From Membranipora membranacea (taxonomy: Eukaryota; Bryozoa; Gymnolaemata; Cheilostomatida; Membraniporidae): DNA of 64,000 bases. The DNA lies in the NCBI GenBank assembly GCA_914767715.1, contig OU612068.1:20708001-20772000 (forward strand), written 5' to 3'. Below the pieces are notes generated by a model that saw nothing but the letters and a program-made list of their open reading frames with translations, did no database searches and was not told the origin of the DNA. Positions 63,120 through 64,000 of the stretch are shown here, one piece after another. How positions within the stretch are numbered: position 1 is the first letter of the stretch; each line of letters starts with the position of its first letter. Made by a program: the position numbers and the translations under genes.

Positions 63120-64000
63120 GTGGGAAAACTGCAAAATGAGGACGTATTACCGGAGTTTCAGACACAGATGGATACAACAATGGACTACAAAGATGATGAA
63201 GATGTGACCTTGGAAGAGAGGTGGGACAGGTTAAAGACGTTCGCCTTTTCTGCAGCAAATGAAATCCTAGGAAAACCAGAACGGAAACATCAAGATTGGT
63301 TTGATGAGGATGACGTGGAGTTGAATGCATAAGGCCAAAGTGACGGTACTACAGAGAAAGACTAGAAGTAACGTTGACAGACTAGCAAAAGCCAGAAGTA
63401 AATTACAGAAGTATACTCGAGAGAAGAAGTCTGAATGGTGGGAGGAAAAAGAGGAAGAACTCCAACGAGCAGCTGATAAAAATGACATGAAGGCATTTTA
63501 CAATGGCCTCAGAGAGGTGTATGGGCCACAAAATAGGGGTACTGCCCAATTGCTTGATGATGATGATGAGACAGTATTGACAGCGAAGGATGACACAATA
63601 GACTTAATATACTTAGTATATTAAGTCTATGGATGACACCTTAAAAAGGTTTGCACAGCATTTTGACCACCTGCTGAATGTGCCCGGGACTGTGGATCAT
63701 GAAGCTCTAAGCAGTCTCACAGACATGCCGCCGGATGAAAGTCTGGATGACACGCCAAGCTTTGATGAACTGCTGAATGCCATAGATGCAACGAAGAAGA
63801 ATAAGGCCCCTGGGGAGTGTGGCATTCCAGCAGAGGTGTGGAAGCATGGCGGACTGAAGTTGAAAAAAAGACTGCATGACCTGATTGTTTTCATCTGTAA
63901 GAAAGAGCAGATGCCACAGAACTGGAAGAATGCAAACATTGTGCCCATTTTCAAAAAGGGCAGTAGGAAGATCTGTGGTAACTACAGATGAATCTCACTG
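63120..64000 (+). pseudogene. LINE linker and N-terminal reverse transcriptase, broken
   Basis: The coding region continues in three successive frames: 63120-63332, 63325-63624 and 63629-63991. The last part holds the reverse transcriptase entry region (KKNKAPGECGIPAEVWKHGG, then NWKNANIVPIFKKGSRK and the NYR block). The catalytic YADD box would lie outside the window. Frames are lost by a +1 shift near 63325 and by the palindromic insertion at 63597-63630. Confidence 0.8.
63597..63630. mobile_element. 34-bp palindromic insertion with 9-bp target duplication
   Basis: 15-nt arms at 63598-63612 and 63616-63630 are exact reverse complements around TTA. GGATGACAC occurs immediately on both sides (63588-63596 and 63631-63639). 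Removing the insert and one repeat copy would rejoin the two LINE frames on either side, so this is an insertion into a once-continuous frame. Confidence 0.85.

Larger units (their letters stand above)
61980..64000 (+). mobile_element. Decayed non-LTR retrotransposon, 3' end beyond the window
   Basis: The element holds an endonuclease-reverse transcriptase coding region running to the window edge. The 5' boundary is uncertain, at about 61980 or before. At least four lesions are visible: an in-frame TGA at 63093-63095, a frameshift near 63325-63332, a 43-bp frameshifting insertion at 63588-63630, and a TGA at 63989-63991 where the family expects Gly in the NYRGISL motif. The copy is therefore dead. 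The endonuclease resembles proteins annotated as craniofacial-development-protein-2-like, which derive from LINE elements. Confidence 0.85.

Noticed and set aside
63100-64000. Reading the LINE segments as separate host genes
   Set aside because: Endonuclease and reverse transcriptase motifs in element order, plus the frame breaks, show a decayed retrotransposon.

Overview
The window is A+T-rich nuclear DNA from an animal. Its genes are split into many short exons (about 20 to 440 bp, one of about 1 kb) by GT-AG introns, use the standard genetic code, and carry AATAAA poly(A) signals. Two genes are close relatives of human VPS35 and CLCN7, and the 3' end of the window holds a decayed non-LTR retrotransposon. 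These traits fit an invertebrate with compact introns, such as a sponge or another early-branching metazoan. I cannot fix the species from the sequence.

Layout. (1) 1-1113: no gene seen. (2) 1158-15376, minus strand: complete VPS35, the retromer core subunit, 17 coding exons, 791 codons, every splice phase consistent. Its 3.5-kb intron (10019-13549) holds a nested gene on the opposite strand. That gene has a TATA box, one start exon and three related glycine-rich repeat exons, and can be read as 60-residue and 110-residue proteins. (3) 15377-16294: gap between divergent starts. (4) 16295-26675, plus strand: complete ClC-7-type lysosomal chloride/proton exchanger, 20 exons, 845 codons, with a 25-bp minisatellite in one intron. 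(5) 27348-61213, minus strand: a very large gene of unknown function. It has more than 50 exons in a nearly unbroken phase-consistent chain and encodes about 3,000 residues. It ends tail-to-tail with the ClC-7 gene. (6) About 61980-64000, plus strand: a LINE-type element with AP-endonuclease and the start of a reverse transcriptase. It is inactivated by stops and frameshifts and is cut off by the window edge.

Small foldback elements are scattered through introns. Two have clear 8- or 9-bp target duplications (4020-4109 and 14925-15036). A third tiny palindrome with a 9-bp duplication interrupts the LINE (63597-63630).

VPS35 recycles cargo from endosomes and ClC-7 sets the chloride and pH balance of late endosomes and lysosomes, so the divergent pair may share endolysosomal control. 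The nested gene and the giant gene are the least explained parts of the window.
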